In this document: positions 9,385 through 17,033 of the stretch, piece after piece
Numbering within the stretch: the first letter of the stretch is position 1
How the letters are laid out: every line of letters begins with the position of its first letter
Assembly: GCA_043816165.1 (NCBI GenBank)
Contig: JBDRIE010000034.1
Coordinates: 50,750-114,749 of the forward strand
Direction of reading: 5' to 3'
Source of the DNA: JAACEU01 sp043816165
GTDB lineage: Bacteria; Patescibacteriota; Gracilibacteria; UBA1369; LOWO2-01-FULL-3
DNA: 64,000 nucleotides
The notes under the pieces: model-generated
The model's input: only the letters and a program-made list of their open reading frames with translations
Told to the model about the DNA's origin: nothing
Databases searched by the model: none
Position numbers and translations under genes: made by a program

Positions 9385-9603
9385 TTATTTTTTAGACAGT
9401 AGTTCTCCGATTTTATCCATCTTTGCCTGGATTTCGGGGGTAACAACAATAGTTTCAGGCTCCCCAATAATGATTTTTGGGGACTCAACGAAATTTTTCA
9501 AAGCATTTTTTACAATCAAGGTTAGTGGAACACCAAGCTTATCAGCCTGCTTGGCAGCTTTTGATTTCAATTCGTCTTCTATGCGAATAGTTAAAGTAGT
9601 CAT
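9385..9603 (-). CDS. RelB/DinJ-like ribbon-helix-helix antitoxin
   Basis: A 72-residue protein. The start chosen is ATG 9603, giving MTTLTIRIEDELKSKAAKQA, the classic beta strand (TLTIRI) and first helix of a ribbon-helix-helix protein, followed by LGVPLTLIVKNALKNFVE. The open frame continues upstream to 9762 but crosses the promoter and operator, so longer starts are rejected. The C-terminal tail (PETIVVTPEIQAKMDKIGELL) would bind and neutralise the toxin encoded 5 bases downstream. It likely represses its own promoter through the palindrome at 9639-9657. Confidence 0.8.
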   Translation of the reverse strand: MTTLTIRIEDELKSKAAKQADKLGVPLTLIVKNALKNFVESPKIIIGEPETIVVTPEIQAKMDKIGELLSKK

Positions 9604-9630
9604 TGTTATTGTTGTTATTGTTACATTAAA

Positions 9631-9659
9631 ATTATACCGCACTAACGTTGTTAGTGCAA
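9631..9659 (-). promoter_or_regulatory. promoter with embedded palindromic operator of the toxin-antitoxin operon
   Basis: On the minus strand a perfect TATAAT (9631-9636) lies 17 bases from TTGCAC (9654-9659). The spacer and -35 are covered by a perfect inverted repeat, GCACTAAC-GTT-GTTAGTGC at 9639-9657. This is the layout expected for autorepression by a ribbon-helix-helix antitoxin. A purine-rich AACAATAACAACAATAACA leader follows, with no SD. Confidence 0.72.
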
Positions 9660-9666
9660 GCGAATA

Positions 9667-9684
9667 TGGTGGGCGATAGTGGAT
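9667..9684. repeat. 18-bp copy of the tRNA-Val 3' end (possible attachment site)
   Basis: TGGTGGGCGATAGTGGAT at 9667-9684 is identical to 10741-10758, which is the CCA end, the acceptor 3' strand and part of the T arm of tRNA-Val. Both copies have the same orientation, 1,074 bp apart. This is the pattern left when an element integrates at a tRNA 3' end. No integrase lies between the copies, so at most a remnant is present. Confidence 0.65.
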
Positions 9685-9798
9685 CACGTTAGAACTGTAT
9701 TCCAGAGTAAAGTTATCGGTAATGAGACAACGTAAGGATCTACAAAACTCAAGCATCACCATGGTGACAAGCCTGGTTTCTGCGTAGTAATAATAGAG

Positions 9799-10125
9799 TT
9801 AATCCTCTTTTGCAATAATAAGATGATCTATTTTACAATTCTCCATACTAAAATCACATTCAACTTTAGAGAACTTACAATCAATAAAATGACAGTTGTC
9901 AAAGCTTACTCCCACCAAGGCCGCTTCTCTAAACAAGACTTTGTCAAAAGAACAATTTAAGAATATTCCGCTAGCAAAATCACCACCAACTATTTTACAA
10001 TCGACAAATTTTTTATTTTCAAAATCCCGATCCATCAGTGCATCAATAGGGTCGGATGTGAAATCAAAGTCGCCACTGATAGTTTCAGAAGAACTTACCA
10101 AACTAATAAATGATTTCACGTTCAT
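9799..10125 (-). CDS. pentapeptide-repeat-like protein
   Basis: A 108-residue protein whose middle and end show the five-residue periodicity of pentapeptide repeats: FENKKFVDCKIVGGDFASG, FLNCSFDKVLFREAALVG, VSFDNCHFIDCKFSKVEC. Phe or Leu at the central position faces inward in such right-handed beta helices. About 14 repeats fit. There is no signal peptide. Function cannot be inferred; relatives range from gyrase-protecting proteins to unknowns. It lies between the two tRNA-Val 3'-end copies. Confidence 0.65.
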   Translation of the reverse strand: MNVKSFISLVSSSETISGDFDFTSDPIDALMDRDFENKKFVDCKIVGGDFASGIFLNCSFDKVLFREAALVGVSFDNCHFIDCKFSKVECDFSMENCKIDHLIIAKED

Positions 10126-10193
10126 ATAATAAAGCTACAAAAATAATCTTATATACATATACAGCAATTTATAAATAAAAAAATTAAACTTTC

Positions 10194-10275
10194 TTGACAA
10201 ACTTATAAAGGGGGGGGGTAGCTTCAATTAGCTGTATTTGAAGCTATTAGTGGCAAAAAGTGAAAGGAGACCGAT
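10194..10275 (+). promoter_or_regulatory. upstream region of the 93-residue island gene
   Basis: TTGACA at 10194-10199 is followed by a run of nine G (10210-10218) instead of a clear -10 at normal spacing. A hairpin AGCTTCAA/TTGAAGCT follows at about 10220-10245. A strong SD (GAAAGGAG) precedes ATG 10276. The G run may be an assembly or sequencing weak point that distorts the spacer. Confidence 0.35.
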
Positions 10276-10557
10276 ATGGGTTGGACAGGATGGAAAATAC
10301 ACGATGGGTCAGATGTTGTTGTTTTCAAGGGATTCAAGACAAATATCAATGTTGACCAATCTACTGGATGGGTTCACTACCTGGTCGCACCAGCCGACGA
10401 ACCAAACCCAAATGAGAACCACATCCATGTCAAGATCAAGATTGGGACGGAAACCTACGTCGTCGCCGCCGTGAAGGTCAACGGAATCAGAGAGATCAAC
10501 AGGAGAAAACTGATTGAAGGGGTAAACAGGGCAACCGGACTGAACATTCGCTACTAG
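10276..10557 (+). CDS. 93-residue soluble protein of unknown function, island style
   Basis: Starts at ATG 10276, 8 bases after GAAAGGAG, an SD far better than those of surrounding genes. The protein (MGWTGWKIHDGSDVVVFKGF and onward) is compact and beta-rich with no signal peptide, and ends RATGLNIRY. I recognise no family. GC content and codon use (ACC, GTC, GCC) differ from neighbours and match the GC-rich islands elsewhere in the window. It lies inside the tRNA-Val direct repeats, supporting acquisition by transfer. A hairpin terminator follows at 10653-10680. Confidence 0.7.
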   Translation: MGWTGWKIHDGSDVVVFKGFKTNINVDQSTGWVHYLVAPADEPNPNENHIHVKIKIGTETYVVAAVKVNGIREINRRKLIEGVNRATGLNIRY

Positions 10558-10652
10558 AAAGCAACACTAGCCAGCAAAACTTCGAAACAGCCGCTTAGCC
10601 TTATTTGGACGAAGCCCTAATAGGAGCAAAAGACCATAAGGCAAAGTGAAAA

Positions 10653-10680
10653 GAGGATGGTTTGCTAGCAGACCATCCTC
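10653..10680 (+). terminator. hairpin after the 93-residue gene
   Basis: Nine-bp perfect inverted repeat GAGGATGGT/ACCATCCTC with a 10-base loop, about 95 bases after the stop. There is no strong T run, so termination strength is uncertain. Confidence 0.5.
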
Positions 10681-10740
10681 ACCCTAAAAACATTAAAAAA
10701 TACATATGCCTATCCGAAATTAGGCAGTTATTTTTTTAGC

Positions 10741-10817
10741 TGGTGGGCGATAGTGGATTCGAACCACTGACCTCCTCGAAGTCAACGAGGCGCTCTAACC
10801 AACTGAGCTAATCGCCC
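10741..10817 (-). tRNA. tRNA-Val (GAC)
   Basis: Complete cloverleaf on the minus strand with encoded CCA. The acceptor stem is GGGCGAT/ATCGCCC, the D arm GCTC...GAGC, and the anticodon stem CCTCG/CGAGG with loop TTGACTT, giving anticodon GAC. The T arm is AGTGG-TTCGAAT-CCACT. Position 37 is U, which is unusual. The 3' end is duplicated at 9667-9684. Confidence 0.92.
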
Positions 10818-10884
10818 AATATGTAAAAGTTCTTGAAGTATTTTGCACATGTGTTTAAAATAAAGCAAGTTTAACCCTTTTAAA

Positions 10885-11670
10885 ATGGATCCTAATGACA
10901 ATAATGCAGGAGGCGCACAACCTCCAAAAGATGAAAATAAACAACCGACTCCACCTCCACCAGCGGGAGGTCAACAAGTAGGAGGAGTACCGACTCCACC
11001 CACACCTCCACCTGGGCAAGGATCACCAACTCCACCACCACCGGCGGGAGGTCAACATGGGGGATCACCGACTCCACCATCGCCAGGACAAGGAGCACCT
11101 GTACCACCCCCGCAAGGAGGCGCATATCCGCCACCGGGCGCATATCCGCCACAACCGGGAGCATACCCACCACAACCGGGAGCATACCCACCTCCACAAG
11201 GAGGAGCGTACCCGCCACCGGGCGCATATCCACCCCCACAAGGAGGAGGATTCCCACCGGCAGGAGGAGCACCTGCACCGGAAGATACAACACCGGCAAA
11301 TTTTCAACTTGGAACAAAACTTCCACCTGAACTGAAAGTAAAAGTTCCAAAAAATGAACTTAATTTTGACGAGAACCACTTTATCCGCCTACTTGCAGGT
11401 TCAATTTCACTTTCAAAAGATGAAAAGAAAAAGATTGTCGATTCCATTCCAAAGCTGAAACAAGCACAAGTAGACGAATTAGTCCGAATTTTTGAGGAAG
11501 AAAAACAGAAATTTGCAGCTCTATCCAAAAAGCACGTTCCTCAGTTAGAGAAACTCGCTCAGCAGCACAATGATGAATGGATGCAGCTCGAAGACGAAGT
11601 TACTCAATCAGCAGCCAAACATGAGGATGCAGGGAAAGCGGATGAAATTAGAAAAAATTTGGGATTATAG
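10885..11670 (+). CDS. proline/glycine-rich protein with helical C-terminal domain
   Basis: A 261-residue protein with two parts. Residues 1-140 are low-complexity Pro/Gly/Ala with imperfect repeats such as PPPAGGQ and GAYPPPGAYPP. Residues 150-261 are an ordered, charged helical domain (LPPELKVKVPKNEL; DEKKKIVDSIPKLKQAQVDEL). No signal peptide or membrane helix is present. A cytoplasmic scaffold or adaptor would fit, but no function is known. The long opposite-strand frames are by-products of the repeats. There is no SD before ATG 10885. Confidence 0.7.
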   Translation: MDPNDNNAGGAQPPKDENKQPTPPPPAGGQQVGGVPTPPTPPPGQGSPTPPPPAGGQHGGSPTPPSPGQGAPVPPPQGGAYPPPGAYPPQPGAYPPQPGAYPPPQGGAYPPPGAYPPPQGGGFPPAGGAPAPEDTTPANFQLGTKLPPELKVKVPKNELNFDENHFIRLLAGSISLSKDEKKKIVDSIPKLKQAQVDELVRIFEEEKQKFAALSKKHVPQLEKLAQQHNDEWMQLEDEVTQSAAKHEDAGKADEIRKNLGL

Positions 11671-11686
11671 AATATTGGGATTACAG

Positions 11687-11706
11687 AACTGTCTACGTAG
11701 ACAGTT
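11687..11706. terminator. 20-bp perfect palindrome after the proline-rich gene
   Basis: A perfect palindrome centred on CTACGTAG, beginning AACTGTC and ending GACAGTT, starts 17 bases after the stop at 11670 and is followed by TTTCT. A hairpin terminator is the simplest reading. A protein-binding operator is possible because the next gene starts within 150 bp. Confidence 0.45.
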
Positions 11707-11788
11707 TCTAGCAAATAACGGCTTTTACAGACCCATCTTGAAAGTACATCCGATTCATACCGATTCGACTTACACCCAAGAGTTTTGA

Positions 11789-11818
11789 TTGCAATTTTCA
11801 TCTCAAATTAGATATAAT
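11789..11818 (+). promoter_or_regulatory. probable promoter of the small lipoprotein gene
   Basis: TATAAT at 11813-11818 with TTGCAA at 11789-11794 (18-base spacer). Predicted start about 11825, leaving a leader near 28 bases. Confidence 0.55.
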
Positions 11819-11852
11819 CCCAACATCGGTTTTAAAAATTAACTCATTCACT

Positions 11853-12176
11853 ATGCGAAAACAAGCTTCAATCTTACTTTGCTTACTGGTTCTGATGATA
11901 ACTCTGACAGGATGTCTGGGACAGGATGATCAGCAAACCCAAGAAGAAGTTGACGAAGAACTTATTATAGAAACTCAGGAAACTGACACAGCTAAAGAAC
12001 AGGAAGAATTAAAAGAATATTATAAAGAACTGGATGAACAAAGAGAGAAGGATTTGGCAGAATTAAACGAACTTCTCAATGGAGGAGAGGCAACGCTTGA
12101 AGACTGTGAAAAATTCGAAGACGCTGAAATCAAAGAGGTCTGCGTGACAAGCGTAGGAATGTTGGAAGAAAAATGA
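11853..12176 (+). CDS. small lipoprotein
   Basis: A 107-residue protein with a lipoprotein signal: basic start MRKQ, hydrophobic core ASILLCLLVLMITL and lipobox LTGC, so Cys20 would be lipidated. The mature part is very acidic and helical (TQEEVDEELIIETQETD; KEYYKELDEQREKDLAELN) and probably coiled coil. Two more cysteines near the end (LEDCEKF, KEVCVTS) could form a disulfide. Surface location is predicted; function unknown. It is convergent with the next gene, with 3 bases between stops. Confidence 0.78.
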   Translation: MRKQASILLCLLVLMITLTGCLGQDDQQTQEEVDEELIIETQETDTAKEQEELKEYYKELDEQREKDLAELNELLNGGEATLEDCEKFEDAEIKEVCVTSVGMLEEK

Positions 12177-12179
12177 TTT

Positions 12180-12833
12180 TTATAATGGATTTAATCCCGT
12201 TCTTGTTCCCTCAGGGTCAAGACAAGTTAGATATGCGAAAACGGTAGGGGCTGATGATGCTGGATAAACCATACACACAGTTTCAAAGGGATAAAGTCCT
12301 CTCAATCCTGCCGAACTGTATCCGCCACAACTAAGTAAAATATCGTCACTATGACAGGAATCTGAAAAATACCATACACCGGAAGTAGATGAGCTTACTG
12401 TATAAACACTCCCAAGCGAAGATCCCACTCCCAGTTGAATATCACCGGTCACATCCAAATCATCATTAATATTAACGGGAAGACCTACCGGAATAGTACC
12501 TTTTGGAGGCACGGCTGAATATGGATTCACAAAATCCGCACCGGCTCTAAGTTGACCCTGGACTTCAAAATATCCCGTAGTAACAACACTATCGTCAATG
12601 GAAAGAAGCGGCCAACCTGGTCCATCATTTGAAATAGATCCACTGGCAGTAACTGAACTAGTATCAATATTTCCAGTCACTTCCAATCCGCTAAAAACCG
12701 GACTCACTCCACTCCCCGGAGGATTATACCCGGGCGCGTCACCCATAGCGGCGTTTACACTAAATACTAAAACTCCTGCTAGCACAGCGATACCTGCGGC
12801 AATCAGAGAATTTTTAAGTCTATTGTTTTTCAT
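12180..12833 (-). CDS. secreted or membrane-anchored surface protein, unknown function
   Basis: A 217-residue protein with an N-terminal hydrophobic segment (LIAAGIAVLAGVLVFSVNAA, residues 9-28) that may be a signal peptide or anchor. The mature part is rich in Gly, Ser, Thr and Val with repeated short motifs (GLEVTGNIDTSS, GYFEVQGQLRAGADF, DDLDVTGDIQLG) like those of bacterial surface or tail-fibre-like beta structures. Four cysteines lie in the last 70 residues (DSCHSDDILLSCGG; ETVCMVY; YLTCLD). No specific family is recognised. Confidence 0.65.
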   Translation of the reverse strand: MKNNRLKNSLIAAGIAVLAGVLVFSVNAAMGDAPGYNPPGSGVSPVFSGLEVTGNIDTSSVTASGSISNDGPGWPLLSIDDSVVTTGYFEVQGQLRAGADFVNPYSAVPPKGTIPVGLPVNINDDLDVTGDIQLGVGSSLGSVYTVSSSTSGVWYFSDSCHSDDILLSCGGYSSAGLRGLYPFETVCMVYPASSAPTVFAYLTCLDPEGTRTGLNPL

Positions 12834-12919
12834 TTTGTTTTTGTTAAATTTTTATTTTGTTAAGATATTTTACCACAAAACACCCAGGCTTGCAAGAGAC
12901 ACAAGCCAAAATAAACCGA

Positions 12920-14695
12920 CTATTCCACAGTAATCGCGTCCCGGATTTCAAACTCGATATTTTCAGGAATATTTGGGATTGTAGGGGACCAAACAGGCCA
13001 ACTATCTATCTCGACCTTGTTTATTTCAGGAAGATTTTGAATGTAAAGTTTGGCTTCCTCAATATCCTTTCCGGCAATATGCTCCTTGATTTTGGCCAAT
13101 AATTTTTCTCCATTTTCCTTATTAGGATCAATAGAGAATTGCTCTATTCCTTTTATGTTAGCTGTTAACTTAATCTTTCCGGAATATTCATCCCATTCGA
13201 AGATTCGATAAGAAGTCGAATCCTCATTTATACGAAGAAGCTCTTTTTGTGGGCTTTTTTTCAACAATAATTCACTTTTCAAAATTTCCAGCATGGCATC
13301 ATGATCATAATAAACTCCACTTACATAAACTTCTCCGCTAACTGAAAATTCACTAACAGTCTGCCCCTCGAGATTACCAGCTACATTCACTGTCACATCT
13401 CCAAGCTGAATAGCACCCTCGCCCTCCAACAAAGAATAAGTCGTACTTCCAGCCACCAGTTGACTCTTTTCACTCACAGCCACCTTCAACTCTTCCACAG
13501 CGGCTTTCAAAAGCTCATCATTCATTCGGGATTTAGCCGCCTCAATATCCTCAGCAGAAATATAACTCACATAATCAGTCACACCACCGGTCATCGGTTC
13601 ATAACTCTCAGCATAAAGCTCAGATTGGCTACCCTCACGCAAACCGGGAAGGAAGAACTTAGAGGGTTCAATATTTCCACGCTCCCCAGCAATAGCATCG
13701 TATGAATCCAGCTGATCAGCAATTACAATAACCTCCAGACGTCCAAAATCAGCAGTTGTCGCGGCAGGAACAGTCACACCTTGAGTAATTCTAAACACTA
13801 TCCCTTCATCAGTCTGAAATCGAGTATTATCAATGAGCGGCCACGCATTACCGGTAGTGTTTATGATAGTAATTTTGCCACTTGCATTAGCCCCATTATC
13901 AGAAAACTTCTTGCCTGTAGAGTAATGAGTAACTGATTTCGTCACAGTAGTGTTGATAGGATAACTCGCGACCATATGAGGGGGACGAGTAGAAAGTTCA
14001 GCCTGATTATTTTGATAATCAGCTAAAGTAATATTCACAGATTTCTCCAGAACACTCGCAGAAGGAGTCAGATATATAGTAACTCCTGGAAGAGCTATAT
14101 ACACAATCACAAGCAGGATAAAGATAGAAAGCACAGTCAGCCCAATCAAGGCATGTCTATTCGGCGCAACAATCACAAACTTCGACTTTTTCTTCTTGGT
14201 TTTCGGTGGATTTTGGATGGCTGAGATATCCACAGTCTTATTCGTCTTCTTGCGTCTCAAAATTTCACTTATAGATAATTTTCTCTCAGCGAGACGAGTT
14301 GGGGCCTGCTCATCCACAGAATTCACAGTTGCCCGCAAAGGAGTGATCCGCAATTTTTCATCATCCACGTCCGTAGAAAACAGAGCAGGCCCCTCCCCGG
14401 TTGCCTTATTGTAAACCTCTATTCCCACCTGACCGGCGAGATGAATCCCATTCTTATCATTAGTAATGAAATAAATGATTTTCCCGGTATCATCCGCTTT
14501 CCGCTTAAGGATTTTCAAATTCACGATACTCTGAAAGAAAATCGCACGTTTCGGCAATACGATATATACATGCTTTGCCCGGACAGAACTAAATTTGTCA
14601 TAAATATCAGTTACTTCATCATCGATTTCTGCATAAATAACTTTCTTCTTAAGAACAATCTCCTTTTTGGATGTGTTTTTCTTTTTAGGTGGCAT
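12920..14695 (-). CDS. single-pass membrane protein, partner of the FtsA-like protein
   Basis: A 591-residue protein. The N-terminal 185 residues are cytoplasmic, starting with a lysine-rich stretch (PPKKKNTSKKEIVLKKK), then a small alpha/beta domain (VYIVLPKRAIFFQSIVNLKI). One membrane helix lies near 190-212 (LTVLSIFILLVIVYIALPGV). The outer part is beta-rich with no catalytic motif seen. Its start overlaps the stop of the FtsA-like gene by one base (TAATG), so the two are translationally coupled. I infer a membrane complex built around the FtsA-like ATPase; the role, division or surface-fibre assembly, is open. Confidence 0.7.
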   Translation of the reverse strand: MPPKKKNTSKKEIVLKKKVIYAEIDDEVTDIYDKFSSVRAKHVYIVLPKRAIFFQSIVNLKILKRKADDTGKIIYFITNDKNGIHLAGQVGIEVYNKATGEGPALFSTDVDDEKLRITPLRATVNSVDEQAPTRLAERKLSISEILRRKKTNKTVDISAIQNPPKTKKKKSKFVIVAPNRHALIGLTVLSIFILLVIVYIALPGVTIYLTPSASVLEKSVNITLADYQNNQAELSTRPPHMVASYPINTTVTKSVTHYSTGKKFSDNGANASGKITIINTTGNAWPLIDNTRFQTDEGIVFRITQGVTVPAATTADFGRLEVIVIADQLDSYDAIAGERGNIEPSKFFLPGLREGSQSELYAESYEPMTGGVTDYVSYISAEDIEAAKSRMNDELLKAAVEELKVAVSEKSQLVAGSTTYSLLEGEGAIQLGDVTVNVAGNLEGQTVSEFSVSGEVYVSGVYYDHDAMLEILKSELLLKKSPQKELLRINEDSTSYRIFEWDEYSGKIKLTANIKGIEQFSIDPNKENGEKLLAKIKEHIAGKDIEEAKLYIQNLPEINKVEIDSWPVWSPTIPNIPENIEFEIRDAITVE

Positions 14696-15948
14696 TACAT
14701 TTGCATTAAGCGAACCACTTTTTTTAGAACCTTTGGCAGCAGTTGCTCTTCTGTCATAAAGCCCAAAGCCAGATTAGCCAGCGCCATAGGTATAATGTCG
14801 CTCTGATCTTTTAATAATTTAGTCCGGTCAACAATGCTTGTGACCATATTAGGATTGAGGAATGTAATTTGAGGTTTTTTGGTGAATGGAAGTGTTTTTG
14901 CCCATTCTTTGCTTTCAAGAGCTTCTTTGATCTCAGGAAGATGAGATCCGGCCCCGGAAAGTAGTATTTTTGAAGGGAGAATATCAATATTATCAAATTC
15001 TTCTAATGTAAGGACAACTCCGCTCAGCCAAACATCACTATCTGTTTTTACCGATTCACGAACGATTTTATTAGATTGTCTTTCAAGATTGTCGTGACTG
15101 TATGCAAGTTTGATTTCTTCCGCTTCTTTATAAGAAATGTTTAATGTTTGAGATAATCTTTTTGTAAAAATTCTTCCACCTAACGTAAACATTTTTGTTC
15201 CTTCTACAGTTCCATCTCTTACCACTGCAACATCGGTAGTCCCTCCTCCAACATCAATAAAAATTGCGCCAAATTTCCCGGCATCTTCATGTGACAAAAC
15301 ACGAGTCAAAGCATATGGCTCAGCCGCAATAGCAAGAAGCTCCTTATCAATCTCAGAAGCAATGGTCTGGAGCGCTCCATAATGAACCAGTGGGGCGAAC
15401 GCATTAAAAATGCTTAGAGTAACTTCTTTTCCCTGAAATCCAATTGGGTTAGTCACTTTATATCCATCGATTCGCACATCTACGATCGCCGCATTCACCA
15501 ATTTTACATCTATCTCAGAATAGCCGGTCTCATCGGAAAGTTGACTTCGCACATTATCAAAAGCCTTCCACTGAATTTTATGAACAATATTCTTCAATTC
15601 CGACAAATCAATTTTGCTATTCGCATCCCTTCGGACATAACTCGTAGTACTTGTTGCACCTTTTACAAGCTCACCGGAAATCCCCAGAATCATCTTTTTA
15701 GTAGAAACTCCCGCCAGATTCTCCGCTTCCTTTATCGCACTATGACAATTTGCAATCACAGAAGCAATATCCGTCACAACGCCACTTTGCATATCGCCCA
15801 GCTTTTGTTGCTTCTTCCCAACCCCTAGCACATGCGCTTTATTCCCTTCGACTTCACATACCAAAGCCTTAACAGAATCCGTACCAATATCAAGGGCTAG
15901 GAAATGATTATCATTAGACCTCTTTTTAATCCGACGAAATAGTCTCAT
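14695..15948 (-). CDS. ftsA: FtsA-like actin-fold ATPase
   Basis: A 417-residue actin-fold protein. Phosphate-1 motif LALDIGTDSVKALV lies near residue 17, phosphate-2 IFIDVGGGTTDVAVV near 230, and the adenosine motif KILLSGAGSHLPEI near 330. An SHS2-type insertion sits after subdomain IA, as in FtsA and PilM. The C-terminus (LLPKVLKKVVRLMQM) is an amphipathic basic helix like the membrane-targeting tail of FtsA, which favours FtsA over PilM. FtsA tethers FtsZ to the membrane. No ftsZ lies nearby; the neighbour is the 591-residue membrane protein, so a specialised paralog is also possible. Confidence 0.8.
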   Translation of the reverse strand: MRLFRRIKKRSNDNHFLALDIGTDSVKALVCEVEGNKAHVLGVGKKQQKLGDMQSGVVTDIASVIANCHSAIKEAENLAGVSTKKMILGISGELVKGATSTTSYVRRDANSKIDLSELKNIVHKIQWKAFDNVRSQLSDETGYSEIDVKLVNAAIVDVRIDGYKVTNPIGFQGKEVTLSIFNAFAPLVHYGALQTIASEIDKELLAIAAEPYALTRVLSHEDAGKFGAIFIDVGGGTTDVAVVRDGTVEGTKMFTLGGRIFTKRLSQTLNISYKEAEEIKLAYSHDNLERQSNKIVRESVKTDSDVWLSGVVLTLEEFDNIDILPSKILLSGAGSHLPEIKEALESKEWAKTLPFTKKPQITFLNPNMVTSIVDRTKLLKDQSDIIPMALANLALGFMTEEQLLPKVLKKVVRLMQM

Positions 15949-16010
15949 AAATTGAATTTAAGCTTACAAAATATAGGGAAAAACCCGCAGAAAATCAAGG
16001 AGAAGGTGAT

Positions 16011-17033
16011 TTAGAAACCTCTCCTAATTCGCCTCAAAGTTTCGATTAACCAATTCAACCAATACTTCTTTGTAACCGGAAGGTCCTGACAATGCAATAA
16101 ATCCTTCTTGTATCCCCCGAATCCTGTCTTAAATATGGTAATCCCATAAAACGGATGTTTTTTCGAAGCACCCTCCGGCGCGATTCCCCAGAAATTATAA
16201 TGCTTCAGTCCTCGACGTTTAGCCTCTTGTATAACATTCCACTGCAAAAAATAAGTTGGCTGACATTTGATTCGTTTGGAAGAAGAAGCGCTGTGCCTAT
16301 ACACAGCAGTATCTCCATAAAAGAAAATGACAGCACTACTCACCATTTCCCCCTCAAAATATGCTTCAAAAATCTTCACCTCATCAGCATCCTTGAAGGC
16401 ATCGAACTCACTCTTAATATATTTTTTAGAAAAAGGAGTGAAATGATGACGTTTCGCGGTTTCATTCAAGAGCTCAACTAATCGATCAATTGCCGCCTCA
16501 TCGGTAGAAATTCGAATCTCCACACCTTCGCGTTCACCTCTGCGGATCAGATTCCTGGTAGTTTGTCTCATATTTTTCATCAGAGTTTCCTCGTTTTCAT
16601 CTAGATCCAAGATCCAAGTCGTTTCAGCCAAAACATGCATCGGTGCCGATCGATATCCAAGATCCCGAAACAATTGACGCGATTCCGCCCCATCTTCCAA
16701 AAACGGAGCAACACGAATGAAATCAGCTTTCTCTTTACGCGCGAGGTCAATCAGAAACTCATTAAACTCTTTCAAAAGCTCCTTATTGGAGAAATCCAAC
16801 TTCGGCCCATAAGGTAAATACAAAAATTTCCCACGACGAGCGGTTGTGGTGACAACAAGGCTTCCTCCAGTCAGTTTCGACCCGTCATAAACCCCAACTA
16901 TAAAAGAATCTTCACCCAATTTCTTAAAAAACTCTCCATAATGCGAGGATTGTACGAAAATATTCGGAGTGGTTGTTTTCAAAAACTCCTCCCAAGTCCC
17001 CGCGTCCTCAACTAATTTAATTTCATATTTCAT
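16011..17033 (-). CDS. FemAB-type aminoacyltransferase (peptidoglycan bridge)
   Basis: A 340-residue protein of the FemABX family with tandem GNAT-like folds. Typical features are TPNIFVQSSHYGEFFKKLG near residue 22, FLYLPYGPKLDF, the block KNMRQTTRNLIRRGEREGVE near 155, and YKSAPMHV-like and FLQWNVIQEAKRRGLKHYNFWG segments. Family members use aminoacyl-tRNA to add residues to peptidoglycan stem peptides. It is the last gene of the envelope operon, and its start overlaps the DegT-like gene by 4 bases. The amino acid and the exact acceptor cannot be predicted. Confidence 0.85.
   Translation of the reverse strand: MKYEIKLVEDAGTWEEFLKTTTPNIFVQSSHYGEFFKKLGEDSFIVGVYDGSKLTGGSLVVTTTARRGKFLYLPYGPKLDFSNKELLKEFNEFLIDLARKEKADFIRVAPFLEDGAESRQLFRDLGYRSAPMHVLAETTWILDLDENEETLMKNMRQTTRNLIRRGEREGVEIRISTDEAAIDRLVELLNETAKRHHFTPFSKKYIKSEFDAFKDADEVKIFEAYFEGEMVSSAVIFFYGDTAVYRHSASSSKRIKCQPTYFLQWNVIQEAKRRGLKHYNFWGIAPEGASKKHPFYGITIFKTGFGGYKKDLLHCQDLPVTKKYWLNWLIETLRRIRRGF

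Noticed and set aside
9756..9767. Perfect 12-bp palindrome TCACCATGGTGA
   Set aside because: Isolated, not positioned relative to any promoter or gene end; expected by chance in a window of this size.
10892..11350. 152-codon minus-strand frame rich in Val/Leu
   Set aside because: Antisense by-product of Pro/Gly codon repeats in the plus-strand gene.
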